Shown here: in pieces, positions 9,580 to 18,251 of the stretch | Numbering within the stretch: the first letter of the stretch is position 1 | Layout of the letters: each line of letters starts with the position of its first letter | NCBI RefSeq assembly: GCF_000238775.2 | Contig: NZ_AFEJ02000003.1 | Coordinates: 352,240-416,239, forward strand | Reading direction: 5' to 3' | Length of the DNA stretch: 64,000 nucleotides | Origin: Acaryochloris sp. CCMEE 5410 | GTDB taxonomy: Bacteria > Cyanobacteriota > Cyanobacteriia > Thermosynechococcales > Thermosynechococcaceae | Translations under genes and position numbers: made by a program | Notes under the pieces: generated by a model | Seen by the model: only the letters and a program-made list of their open reading frames with translations | Told to the model about the DNA's origin: nothing | The model's database searches: none

Positions 9580-10539
9580 TTAAATTCTTTTTGCCTGCCG
9601 CTTTGTTGCTGTCGTCCAGGCTAGAACTGCATCAGTACAACGTTCTGGATTAGGCTCACAGCAAATGCATTGACATTCAAGACGATCTAGCAAGATAAAT
9701 AAAGAGGGGTCTGGGAGTCCAATGATTACGACTGACTCGCTCGCATCGGCAGTTCCAATAACGCAGCTTTCAATGGTTTGTCTAAGAGTCTCAAAGTGAA
9801 AGTCTTCTAAGGTTGTGTGGAATGCAAGTGTACTTTTGGTATTCCCCGGTATGCTTTTTGGCCATTCTTTGGCATTGTTGGGAAAATTGATCAGCAGGGC
9901 AATCTCATCAGGAAGAATTTTTCGGAATTTCAGAGCTGAGCTGTCGCCGCAAAATAATCTGTGGTATCTACCGATGCTCCAAATCTCTCCTTTACGCACC
10001 TGTTTGAATCGACTAACTTTCTGAGTTGTCTTAGTTTTCTTCTTCGTTTCGACCTTTCTTTGTCGTTTACCTGTTTTGGGCTTGGCAAGGGGTGGAGTAG
10101 GGACACTCACCACTTCTTCAGCAGCATCTTTATGGATTTCAATCAGTTCACGAGCTATTCTTTTACCCACATACTCGGATTGAGCCATCTCCAATGCTTC
10201 TTGTCGTGCCTCTTCAGGGACAGAAGGGGCTGAGAGCAGGTAAAGTGCAGATTTTGCTATTTCTAGTTCCGAGAAATTTGCATCATGGAAGCACCTCGCT
10301 ACCCGCATAAAATTATCGGCAGTGCGTGCTGACATCTCGAATTCAGCATCGATCCAGTCCATGAAATAGCCATGGGCTAGTTGTCCCTTTACTTCAATCA
10401 GGCTTATACCAATTTTGACAATATTGTCGATGGTGGCAGAGAGAAGATCTTTGATCTTGTTTGTCTCTTGCTTTAAGCGCTCAGAGAGTTCTGCGTCCAG
10501 TTGGCTGTAATCAAAAGAACTGGCTCGTAAGTTTGGCAT
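9580..10539 (-). CDS. DUF3102 protein with a degenerate methyltransferase-like C-terminus
   Basis: 319 aa. Residues ~15-135 are a helical DUF3102-type domain (IKDLLSATIDNIVKIGISL ... GYFMDWIDAEFEMSARTADN). A Lys-rich linker leads to residues ~183-319, which begin KGEIWSIGRYHRLFCGDSS and end CCEPNPERCTDAVLAWTTAT. That head and tail recall ParB-linked plasmid and phage DNA methylases (GEIW.LG.HRL.CGDS ... E.dP.yC), but no DPPY catalytic motif is present. It is probably a DNA-binding regulator rather than an active methylase. It shares the TTGCAA-rich spacer with a second DUF3102 gene. Confidence 0.6.
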   Translation of the reverse strand: MPNLRASSFDYSQLDAELSERLKQETNKIKDLLSATIDNIVKIGISLIEVKGQLAHGYFMDWIDAEFEMSARTADNFMRVARCFHDANFSELEIAKSALYLLSAPSVPEEARQEALEMAQSEYVGKRIARELIEIHKDAAEEVVSVPTPPLAKPKTGKRQRKVETKKKTKTTQKVSRFKQVRKGEIWSIGRYHRLFCGDSSALKFRKILPDEIALLINFPNNAKEWPKSIPGNTKSTLAFHTTLEDFHFETLRQTIESCVIGTADASESVVIIGLPDPSLFILLDRLECQCICCEPNPERCTDAVLAWTTATKRQAKRI

Positions 10540-10612
10540 CGTTGGAATCTTCAGTGAATAATCGTCATTGATACCTCAAGCATAGTCACAGCAAGCGAAA
10601 CAAGGTGTTTTA

Positions 10613-10821
10613 TTTGCAAACTGTTGCAAATCTAAGGTAGAGGTTTTTGCAACAATTGCAAAAAACGAGTGGATCAAAATTGCAAAATATTGGAAGGGCT
10701 TTTTTGCAAATAATTGCAACCGTTGCAATTATGCCAGCCAGCGGTAATTCTCGCTAGAGATGAGGATCAAACTGGCTTTAAGTATAGAACTCAGTCAGTA
10801 GACTTTTTGCAACAGTTGCAA
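10613..10821. repeat. cluster of ten palindromic TTGCAA sites, likely operator or centromere
   Basis: TTGCAA starts at 10614, 10624, 10647, 10656, 10680, 10704, 10714, 10723, 10807 and 10816. Most occur as pairs 9-10 bp apart, several inside larger dyads such as TTTTTGCAACAATTGCAAAA. Pair-to-pair distance is about 33 bp (10614/10647/10680/10714), close to three helical turns. The cluster fills the gap between two DUF3102 genes, so one of those proteins is the natural candidate to bind it. Confidence 0.65.
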
Positions 10822-10824
10822 AAA

Positions 10825-11499
10825 CTAGTTAGCTGATGCTTCTTGCCCCGAGAAATAATCCACTAATTCTGAGCAAACCTTCTGAATTGTTTTTATCTGT
10901 ACAGACTGTACCTCAAGAAGTAGCTCAGCACTCCCTTTGGTTTTTCGTTTAAATAGAATTAAATTAGTCGGCTGTTCTTTAACCTCTTTAACCTCAATGC
11001 TGGGGATATCAATGGTTGCAGTAGTAGCTTCGATTCCCTCATCTTGCTTGATTCGTTTGTTTTGTTGAGCGATGATCTCTTTTACTCTATGTCGGCTTAG
11101 TTTCTCTTTTTCAGCAAGGGCGAGTACTGCTTCTCTTGTTTCTTCAGAAACAGTGGGTCTGGCTAATTCGTAGAGAATTGTGAGCGGAAGATCTGTGCTT
11201 GTTAAGGTTGCGAAGTCGAAGGCTTCAGCTAAATGCATTTGATTATAAGCTGTGCTTGGAGATCCATTGAACTCGCATTTAATCCATTGGCAGAAGGTTC
11301 CCCGTTCAAGCTTAGCTTGAGCTTCTAACAGAATTTTACCGACTGTATAAGCATCTTGACGGGTTCTTGAATATACAGCTTTTATCGCATTTGTTTGTTT
11401 GAGCAGAAATTTACGAGTCTCTTTATCAAGCGAATCATACTCAAACAGTCCAGACTTAATACTATTGGTAGTTTTTGGCTGATTGAGTGAGCTTGACAT
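10825..11499 (-). CDS. second DUF3102-like plasmid protein
   Basis: 224 aa, related in layout to the neighbour at 9580: an N-terminal helical domain (TNAIKAVYSRTRQDAYTVGK, then GTFCQWIKCEFNGSPSTAYN) and the shared pattern of a PTV/PSV-x-EE(T/A)R(E/Q) helix. The C-terminal ~70 residues differ and lack the methylase-like part. The ATG at 11499 follows an AT-rich 249 bp spacer. Function unknown; a plasmid maintenance or regulatory role is inferred from pairing with its paralogue and with the TTGCAA array next to its stop. Confidence 0.55.
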   Translation of the reverse strand: MSSSLNQPKTTNSIKSGLFEYDSLDKETRKFLLKQTNAIKAVYSRTRQDAYTVGKILLEAQAKLERGTFCQWIKCEFNGSPSTAYNQMHLAEAFDFATLTSTDLPLTILYELARPTVSEETREAVLALAEKEKLSRHRVKEIIAQQNKRIKQDEGIEATTATIDIPSIEVKEVKEQPTNLILFKRKTKGSAELLLEVQSVQIKTIQKVCSELVDYFSGQEASAN

Positions 11500-11748
11500 T
11501 GTATAAATTCCAAATATCTATTTTATTGCTTGAAATTAGATGAATATCCTAATCCAGGAGGATCGAGTACACGGGTAAATCTAATTACATTGAATAACTT
11601 CTAAAATATCACGTACATTTTTTTGTGATTCATGAGCTTTAGACTAGAATTTATTGATCTATAAAACAGAATATACCAAATACACTCAATATAAACGAGA
11701 AAATATGATTTATAATTTTCTTGTGCTTATCAGGTAATATCAATAATC

Positions 11749-13125
11749 GTGGAACTTAGTGAAGCCATAGAAAAAATTAATTATGAGCTGTGTTGCTGTA
11801 CAGGGGAGCAACTTGGCCCAGCCCAGGAGGTTGTCATTACCGCTGCTTGGGTGGATCAAAGTTATGAAGAAGCTGCTCTAAGCTCGGACTATAGTTATCT
11901 TTATCTTCAACGACATGTAGGCCCAAAGCTATGGGCAGCATTATCTGCGACATATGGACAGAAAGTGACTAAAAAAAGACTACGTTCCATTGTTGAAGAT
12001 CAATCTGTTGGTTCTCTACCCCAACAACAAGAAACTATCTCTGATGCTGAAGTTAAAAGTGTTACTGACTCAGTAATTTTGGGTAGCAGTCTTCCTAGTA
12101 ATAATGTCTTTTACGGCAGAACGCCAGAATTGGCTCTATTGCGCGCAAGTGTCCTCGATACACAATGTGTTCTGGTACTGGGTCAAGCAGGTATTGGTAA
12201 AACAAGCTTAGTTGCACAGCTAGTTAAAAAGTTGAAAAATGAGCCGCAAACCCTAGACATATTTGTTTGGCGTCCATTCTATAGTTCAACACCCCTAAGT
12301 GAGTTAGTTCCAGAATTGTTGGGATTACTAGATGTTTCTCAATCTGAGGATGAAGACTTGATAAATCAGGTTGACCAGTTAATTGAATCCTTGAAAGAGC
12401 ATCGCATCCTATTGGTATTAGATGGTGTGGATCGATTACTGGAAGGAAAAGACCCTCAACAGCCATATGGAGATTGTGGTGATTACGCTTGGTTTATACG
12501 CACTCTTACAACTGAGGTTCATCAATCTTGTATTCTGTTGACTAGTAGAGAGCCCTTGACAGAGGTGACTTGGTTGAATGAAACCGGGCAATCTGCACGA
12601 ATTATTCGATTAGACGGTCTGGGTAAAGATGCCAAGAAGCTCCTTAAAGCACAAGAATTGGCAGATCAAGATGATTGGGGGACACTGATTCAGATCTACC
12701 GAGGCAATCCTTTGTCTCTCAAGATGGTAGCGAGTCGTATAAACAGTTTTTTTAATGGTCGAGTTAGTCGTTTTCTGAAATGCAAAACTACCTGGATGGG
12801 AGAGCCACTTAAACAAGCCCTTGATACTCAGTTTAAGATTGGCCCTTGGTCAGATCTGGAGCGTGGCTTGATGCAGTATTTAGCAGACGATTTAAAAGAA
12901 TCGGAACAAATCGCATTTGGCCAGGTGTACCAGACCTTGAAGGATAGAGGCATGATTCAGACTATGACTGAATTGATGGAAGCGATAGAAATTTTGTGCG
13001 ATCGGTCTTTATTAGAGCGGAATCAATCAGATGATAGTGAGGTAATGCTATCCCTACAGCCTGTAATCAAGAAGTACCTTCTCACAGATCCTTCAGGCAT
13101 TATTCATAACTCCCTCGCGGCATAG
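11749..13125 (+). CDS. NB-ARC (STAND) ATPase with N-terminal HTH-like domain
   Basis: 458 aa with a GTG start. Residues 1-90 are a helical domain of the type found at the N-terminus of cyanobacterial vWA-MoxR-associated/NB-ARC proteins. From ~122 comes YGR-x-PEL and then Walker A GQAGIGKTS (~144-152), Walker B ILLVLDGVDRLL, sensor CILLTSREP and NPLSLKMVA. These are the marks of NLR-like STAND NTPases that switch on ligand sensing. No C-terminal repeat or effector is attached. The kinase gene follows after 23 bp, so the two probably form an operon and a signalling pair. Confidence 0.75.
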   Translation: MELSEAIEKINYELCCCTGEQLGPAQEVVITAAWVDQSYEEAALSSDYSYLYLQRHVGPKLWAALSATYGQKVTKKRLRSIVEDQSVGSLPQQQETISDAEVKSVTDSVILGSSLPSNNVFYGRTPELALLRASVLDTQCVLVLGQAGIGKTSLVAQLVKKLKNEPQTLDIFVWRPFYSSTPLSELVPELLGLLDVSQSEDEDLINQVDQLIESLKEHRILLVLDGVDRLLEGKDPQQPYGDCGDYAWFIRTLTTEVHQSCILLTSREPLTEVTWLNETGQSARIIRLDGLGKDAKKLLKAQELADQDDWGTLIQIYRGNPLSLKMVASRINSFFNGRVSRFLKCKTTWMGEPLKQALDTQFKIGPWSDLERGLMQYLADDLKESEQIAFGQVYQTLKDRGMIQTMTELMEAIEILCDRSLLERNQSDDSEVMLSLQPVIKKYLLTDPSGIIHNSLAA

Positions 13126-13148
13126 GTTATGAGCAGGACTATGACAGC

Positions 13149-14939
13149 GTGAGCTACTGTATCAATCCCAAATGTAGTTCGAGGGAGAACCCGGACACCA
13201 CAGACATTTGCTTGGCCTGTGGTACTTCGCTGCTGGTGAAGGATCGGTATCAGTTGATTTCCCTAATCCGACCCCTCGATGGACCCCAAGGAGTAGAGGT
13301 CTTTGAGGTTGTCGATAGGTTGGGCGGGCTTGGAGTTCAACCCGGAACGCATCAGATCATGAAAGTGATGCCTCTCTCAGGAGACGAGATGCGGGACCAG
13401 AAGCGGATTGAGTTTATTCAGCGAGAGAACAAAGCCCTGCGACAAATTAATCATTTTGCGATTCCCAAGGTACCAAAGGAAGGTTTTTTCGTCCTCCCAG
13501 CATCGGAGGTAGCCCCAGAAATTTATTGTTTAGTTCTTCAAAAGATGGAAGGGGAGACCTTAGACCAGTGGCTAGATTCCCATGATCCCCTGTCCCAAAA
13601 CCTAGCCCTAGATTGGCTAGAACAACTGTGTCACTGTCTGCATGAGGTCCACAATCAAGACTTCATTCACCGGGATATCAAACCTGAAAATATATTGTTG
13701 CAACCGGATGGTTCACTGGCACTGATTGATTTCGGTGCAGTACGGGACATCACACCTACCTATATGGCTAGGCTTAGCTCCCACTCCAAACATCAGTCCC
13801 CTGGCTCCTTTGAGGGCACAGGTATCTACACGATTGGCTATGCGCCCCCGGAACAAATCGACGGCAAAACCCTGCCCCAAAGTGATTTCTATGCTTTAGG
13901 GCGAACGTTCGTGCATTTAGTTACGGGTATCCATCCCCGACAGCTACCCGTGGATGAACAATCTGGGGAATTAATCTGGCGAGAGCACGCCCCGCAAATT
14001 GAACCATCTCTCGTCAGTTTTTTGGATCGGCTGATGGCTATCACTCCGGGTAAACGCCCCTTAAATACAGCGAATCTACGCTCTACGTTTCTCCAAACCT
14101 TTTATGGAACCTCCAATGAGCGCCCGGTAGGAATTTTCAAACATAAGTGGACCCCCATCGGAGCTGGGATCGGATTATTAGTATTACTCGCTGGCATAGC
14201 GGGAGGGTATCACGTCAATTCAGCCTTGGATTATAGTCAGTCCGAGCTAACGATGGCAGAGGGGTTAGTTCACCTGGCGGATAATCGATTGAAAGAGGCT
14301 CAGGATATTTTCAAAGCCATTATTCAAAAGTATCCAGACGATAATGAAGCCCACTATTACTTGGCGTTAGCCTGCACAGGGGTTCAGGACTACTCCTGTG
14401 CAGAGGAGCATTATCAGATCGCCATTCGCCTTAACCCAAAAAATTGGCATAACTACTTTGCCCTCGGTAGTCTATACGATGATCTTGCAGGTCAAGAGCG
14501 AGAGCAACAGGAATATCAAAAAGCCAAAGCGCTTTATGATAAAGCCAAAGCGCTATACCAAAAAGCTCAGAACCAAGATCCTGAAGCCTTGGAACCGTTG
14601 AATAATTTAGCGAGATTGTCTCTTTTAGAGAAGGATGTAAATGCAGGACTCAAGTATGCTCAAACAGCCCTCTCATTAGCCAATCGACCCAGCGACAAAG
14701 CTGTAATTCACAAGAACTTGGGTTGGGCCAGGCTCCTTCAAGGGAAGAACGAATTAGCCGATCAAGATCTCAATCAAGCTATCTCATTCAATCCAGATTT
14801 CGCTGATCCCTATTGTCTACTCAACCAAATCACACCATCCTCAGAGCATAAGGAATCCTGTATCAGCCTACCTTCAGATCAAGCTGAAGTCCGAGAATGG
14901 CGACAAGATATCATTGAGGGAATTGAGCAAAAACTCTGA
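13149..14939 (+). CDS. 4-Cys-prefix Ser/Thr protein kinase with TM and TPR repeats
   Basis: 596 aa from a GTG start (no in-frame ATG nearby). The N-terminal Cys cluster (CINPKC ... CLACG) is the cyanobacterial 4-Cys prefix. The kinase domain shows the catalytic HRDIKPEN near residue 175, DFG in LIDFGAV, and APPEQ. A single membrane helix lies at ~335-357 (IGAGIGLLVLLAGIAGGYHV), followed by at least four TPR units to the end. Topology suggests a cytosolic kinase and an external TPR sensor. It is co-oriented with the NB-ARC gene upstream and the secreted-protein gene downstream. Confidence 0.88.
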   Translation: MSYCINPKCSSRENPDTTDICLACGTSLLVKDRYQLISLIRPLDGPQGVEVFEVVDRLGGLGVQPGTHQIMKVMPLSGDEMRDQKRIEFIQRENKALRQINHFAIPKVPKEGFFVLPASEVAPEIYCLVLQKMEGETLDQWLDSHDPLSQNLALDWLEQLCHCLHEVHNQDFIHRDIKPENILLQPDGSLALIDFGAVRDITPTYMARLSSHSKHQSPGSFEGTGIYTIGYAPPEQIDGKTLPQSDFYALGRTFVHLVTGIHPRQLPVDEQSGELIWREHAPQIEPSLVSFLDRLMAITPGKRPLNTANLRSTFLQTFYGTSNERPVGIFKHKWTPIGAGIGLLVLLAGIAGGYHVNSALDYSQSELTMAEGLVHLADNRLKEAQDIFKAIIQKYPDDNEAHYYLALACTGVQDYSCAEEHYQIAIRLNPKNWHNYFALGSLYDDLAGQEREQQEYQKAKALYDKAKALYQKAQNQDPEALEPLNNLARLSLLEKDVNAGLKYAQTALSLANRPSDKAVIHKNLGWARLLQGKNELADQDLNQAISFNPDFADPYCLLNQITPSSEHKESCISLPSDQAEVREWRQDIIEGIEQKL

Positions 14940-14983
14940 GATTATTTTCTGGTATTCTATACCCTAGCCATAGAAAAATATGT

Positions 14984-15871
14984 ATGGATAAATCATTTTA
15001 TAGTAGTTTTTTGGGATGTGCGATCGCAGTTATTAGTTCTACGCAAGCTACATTTTTCGTGCTTCCCAGTCATGCGAACCCAGTAAAAGACTGTGTACCT
15101 GTAGCCCGATCATTGGAGTCGAAGAAGACCTACTGCACTCACGAGCTGAAGGGCTTCAAGCAGGAAAAAGCCAGAAATGGAAATGCGGGTATTCTGTGCT
15201 TTATCGTCAATAAAATTATTCCTCTGAATCAATTATTGAACCTTGATCAGTGTGTCTCCAAAGATGCAGCTTATCGGTTTGATGCGAAAGGCCAACGAAT
15301 TGTACCTAAGATTAAAGGAGCGACAGAAAAGTTCGCTATTATTCAGCCTCTAGGCAATACCCTGATTACTGCACAACCAGATATTGCTTGGCAACCCATC
15401 GAGAACGCAAGCTATCGTGTGACCTTAACCCAAGGAGGGGAATGGCTCTGGTCCCATACCACTAAAAGTTCTGCTGTTAAGCTTCCCAAGTCCCTTCAAC
15501 CTGGAAAGGCTTACAAAGTAAACGTTGCTGCGCTGATCAACGATCAATCTGTTGCCGAGGATTCCAAAGTCCTACAAATAGCTGATCCTGGAATCCTGAG
15601 AGACATTGATCGGACTGTGGCTCAAGTCCATGGAAATTCTAGGAATGAACTAGCGCGAGGCATGGATAAAGCCTTATTGCTTTACCATGCCAAACTATTG
15701 GATGCCGCTGCCACCCAATTAAAGTCATTAACTTCGTTGCAAGAGCCTGACGTTTATCAACAACTGGCATTGATTTATCAGGAAGTAGGCCAGACGGAAT
15801 TATCTAATCAGTTCAGCAGAAAAGCAGCCGAACTCGCAAATAAGAAAAACAAGCCTCTATCCTTGCACTAG
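14984..15871 (+). CDS. secreted protein with TPR-like C-terminus, unknown function
   Basis: 295 aa with a signal peptide (LGCAIAVISSTQATFFV ... SHA). The mature N-terminal part carries four Cys (CVPVARS, YCTHE, CFIVN, QCVSK), then a fibronectin-like segment (PDIAWQPIENASYRVTL) and a helical tail resembling a TPR (DVYQQLALIYQEVGQTELS). It is the third gene of the NB-ARC/kinase run, 44 bp after the kinase, and ends convergent with the CHAT gene with a 4-base overlap. This layout recalls cyanobacterial operons of kinase, secreted protein and CHAT. Function not recognised. Confidence 0.6.
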   Translation: MDKSFYSSFLGCAIAVISSTQATFFVLPSHANPVKDCVPVARSLESKKTYCTHELKGFKQEKARNGNAGILCFIVNKIIPLNQLLNLDQCVSKDAAYRFDAKGQRIVPKIKGATEKFAIIQPLGNTLITAQPDIAWQPIENASYRVTLTQGGEWLWSHTTKSSAVKLPKSLQPGKAYKVNVAALINDQSVAEDSKVLQIADPGILRDIDRTVAQVHGNSRNELARGMDKALLLYHAKLLDAAATQLKSLTSLQEPDVYQQLALIYQEVGQTELSNQFSRKAAELANKKNKPLSLH

Positions 15872-18249
15872 AGTTGAACGAGGACATAGTTCGCCCAAAA
15901 ATAGGGGTGAGCATAGGGTGAATCCGGTGAATCCAGTAAATTGAGTTGGGCCTGTCTGAGCGCTTCAGCAGCAGGGTTTTGGTTTCGCTGCGAATAAAAT
16001 TCTTTGGAGAGTAAAATGGAGGCAGAGGCATCAGCAGACCACAGGGAGGCAATGGTATTTTTTGCCCCAGACTGCGCGGAGAGTCCCGCCAATCCTAGGA
16101 ACGATCTTGGATCACCTTTGGCACTCTGACAGGCACTCAAGAATAGCAGCTCCAGTCCCCCACCATTCCCTGCTTCTAGAACACCCGAAATGTCTTGCAC
16201 ATTTAAGGGCCGATCCCAGGCCAGCAGGAAGGTTTGATTAGGATCAGAGCTAAACTGACCGTGCGTGGAGAGGTGAAGTATTCTCGATGATGGCCCTTCG
16301 ACATTACTAAGAAGTTTTTGATGGGTGAAATCTTCGTCGAGGAGTAGCCGAACATCGGAGAATTTGCCCTTTACCGCATTTACTTCTTCTGCGACCTCTG
16401 GCAAAGGCTCTAGTGATGTTTCTTCTAGGCTAGGGCTGCTTTTCGAGACTCCGCCAATGACGGCACCTAATTGTTTCTGTTGAATTTGTGTCCGGGAAAC
16501 GTAACCATTGGATAGAGTAACGGGGTTGCGTTCAATGAGATAGCGATCGCCATCATGGAGCATTCCCATCGGAATGCTTTGTAATGGGCCATTTAGGTGG
16601 AAGAGAATTGTTGTGTCTTCTGGTATTAATCCCTGATCTATCGCTGGCCCCAAAACAAGTTGGTACAAGGCTTGCGCCTGGGGTAAATATTGGTCTGAAG
16701 TGAAGGTGTAAAAGTTGGCATCCTGAATGCGATCCGTTAGTTCAAACACCTGTTGCTTGAGCTGGGCGTGGTCCACACTGTAGTGAACATCACCCACAAT
16801 GACTGTGGTTTGATTTCCCAAATCTAGGATTTGAACGACGACCTTATCAACGGGGGTTTGATCTGCAAGCGGTACTAAATTCGTTTCTCCACATTTGAGA
16901 AAGTTCTCCAATTCAGCCAGTCTTAAGCTTTGATTCGTTTGGGACACCAGTTTTAAATTTGGGTTATCTTCCTGAAGCAAAAGCCCCATGTAGCGCTGGT
17001 AGACGGGTTCGACTTCTTCTTTGAAGCTGAATTGTAGATCGGATGAGATGGGCAATAGATTCCAGCGCACATGCTCAAGGGCCGTAATCGCAATCTTATA
17101 GGATGTAATCGCCTGCTGCATTTGCCCCTGCTCCTGGTACATGTTTGCCAGAGTACTACGCCATTGGTAGAGCGCATCCCAAGCTTGTATGGACTGGGCG
17201 AACTGGGCGGCCAACCCAAAGGAACGCATGGAGAGGTCGCTTTGACCACTCTGCTGATAGAGCCGCCCTAGTTGGCCGTAGACAAAGGATAAGGCCCGAT
17301 AGTTGTCGAGTTGCGTAGCCTCTTTCTGAGCAGCCTGAGCCTGTTCAAAGGCCACGACCAGGGAATGTTTGCCCGCAAGTTTCCCCGACTGTTTCGCCAG
17401 GAATTTTGACAGCTTCAAATGGGCATAGATACGGGCAACAGGGGATAATTCGTTCAGGTCCGACTGGAGAAGCGCTTGCAAGCCTTCCGCTCGTTTGGGT
17501 TGAAGTGAATCCCGCAATTCTGCAATCTCAAAGATTCCCCGGCCATCTTCTTGAACCCATTGGTCAAGGTCTTCGTACAGACTGAGCCAGCCGAGTTGCG
17601 CTTGGCTAGAGGTTAAGGCTTCATAATCAGCAAAGGCTTGTAGGGCTGTTTTCTCTGCTGCCTTGACACTGTTGGCCTGTACGCGGCCCTCACCGGAGAG
17701 TTGAAACTTCTGAATCAATGCCCTCACCTGAAAGGTCCGGGTATTGGCGAGGGTGTGTTGACTGGCTAAACGTTGGGCCTGATTCCCTTGTTGTTCTGCT
17801 TGTGCGATCGCAAGGGTGAGTACTTTCTCTGATTGCTGTAAATGGCCCAGCTCTTGCAGGATCTTGCCCAGGTTTTGCAATGCAATGAGATCCGTGTCAT
17901 CGAAGCTCCGATCAGATAGAGGAGCTACATGGGCGTCTGACTGACAGTAGCCTTCAACATTCAGTGCCTGACTCACTACCCGACAAGCATTGAGGTACTG
18001 ACCGAGCTGCTGATAGGCCAGCGCCTTGTTGATTTGTGATCCTTTGATGCCATCCGTGTTGTCAATCTGCTGATAAAACGATTGTGCTTTTTCAAAGGAA
18101 GTATGGGCTGCACTGGGATTCCCCCTATCAAGCTGTTGATTGCCTTGGACGGTGAGAGCATCGGCTTTTTCCAAGGGTGTGAGATCCGCTGCTTTGGCAC
18201 TAGGGATGAGTAGTAGGGATAGGAGTAGGATTTTGGCAAAGTGCTTCAT
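15868..18249 (-). CDS. secreted TPR-CHAT domain protein (caspase-like protease family)
   Basis: 793 aa with a signal peptide ending PSAKA. Residues ~25-430 contain TPR repeats; the C-terminal ~300 residues are a CHAT domain with the catalytic His in HLSTHGQ (~662) and Cys in FLSACQSAKG (~706). CHAT proteins are clan CD (caspase-like) proteases, often activated by a partner. It is the last gene of the P450-TpsA-TpsB operon, starting 2 bases after the TpsB stop. Export plus linkage to two-partner secretion suggests a periplasmic or surface role, perhaps processing TpsA; that role is inference. Confidence 0.85.
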   Translation of the reverse strand: MKHFAKILLLSLLLIPSAKAADLTPLEKADALTVQGNQQLDRGNPSAAHTSFEKAQSFYQQIDNTDGIKGSQINKALAYQQLGQYLNACRVVSQALNVEGYCQSDAHVAPLSDRSFDDTDLIALQNLGKILQELGHLQQSEKVLTLAIAQAEQQGNQAQRLASQHTLANTRTFQVRALIQKFQLSGEGRVQANSVKAAEKTALQAFADYEALTSSQAQLGWLSLYEDLDQWVQEDGRGIFEIAELRDSLQPKRAEGLQALLQSDLNELSPVARIYAHLKLSKFLAKQSGKLAGKHSLVVAFEQAQAAQKEATQLDNYRALSFVYGQLGRLYQQSGQSDLSMRSFGLAAQFAQSIQAWDALYQWRSTLANMYQEQGQMQQAITSYKIAITALEHVRWNLLPISSDLQFSFKEEVEPVYQRYMGLLLQEDNPNLKLVSQTNQSLRLAELENFLKCGETNLVPLADQTPVDKVVVQILDLGNQTTVIVGDVHYSVDHAQLKQQVFELTDRIQDANFYTFTSDQYLPQAQALYQLVLGPAIDQGLIPEDTTILFHLNGPLQSIPMGMLHDGDRYLIERNPVTLSNGYVSRTQIQQKQLGAVIGGVSKSSPSLEETSLEPLPEVAEEVNAVKGKFSDVRLLLDEDFTHQKLLSNVEGPSSRILHLSTHGQFSSDPNQTFLLAWDRPLNVQDISGVLEAGNGGGLELLFLSACQSAKGDPRSFLGLAGLSAQSGAKNTIASLWSADASASILLSKEFYSQRNQNPAAEALRQAQLNLLDSPDSPYAHPYFWANYVLVQL

Positions 18250-18251
18250 TG

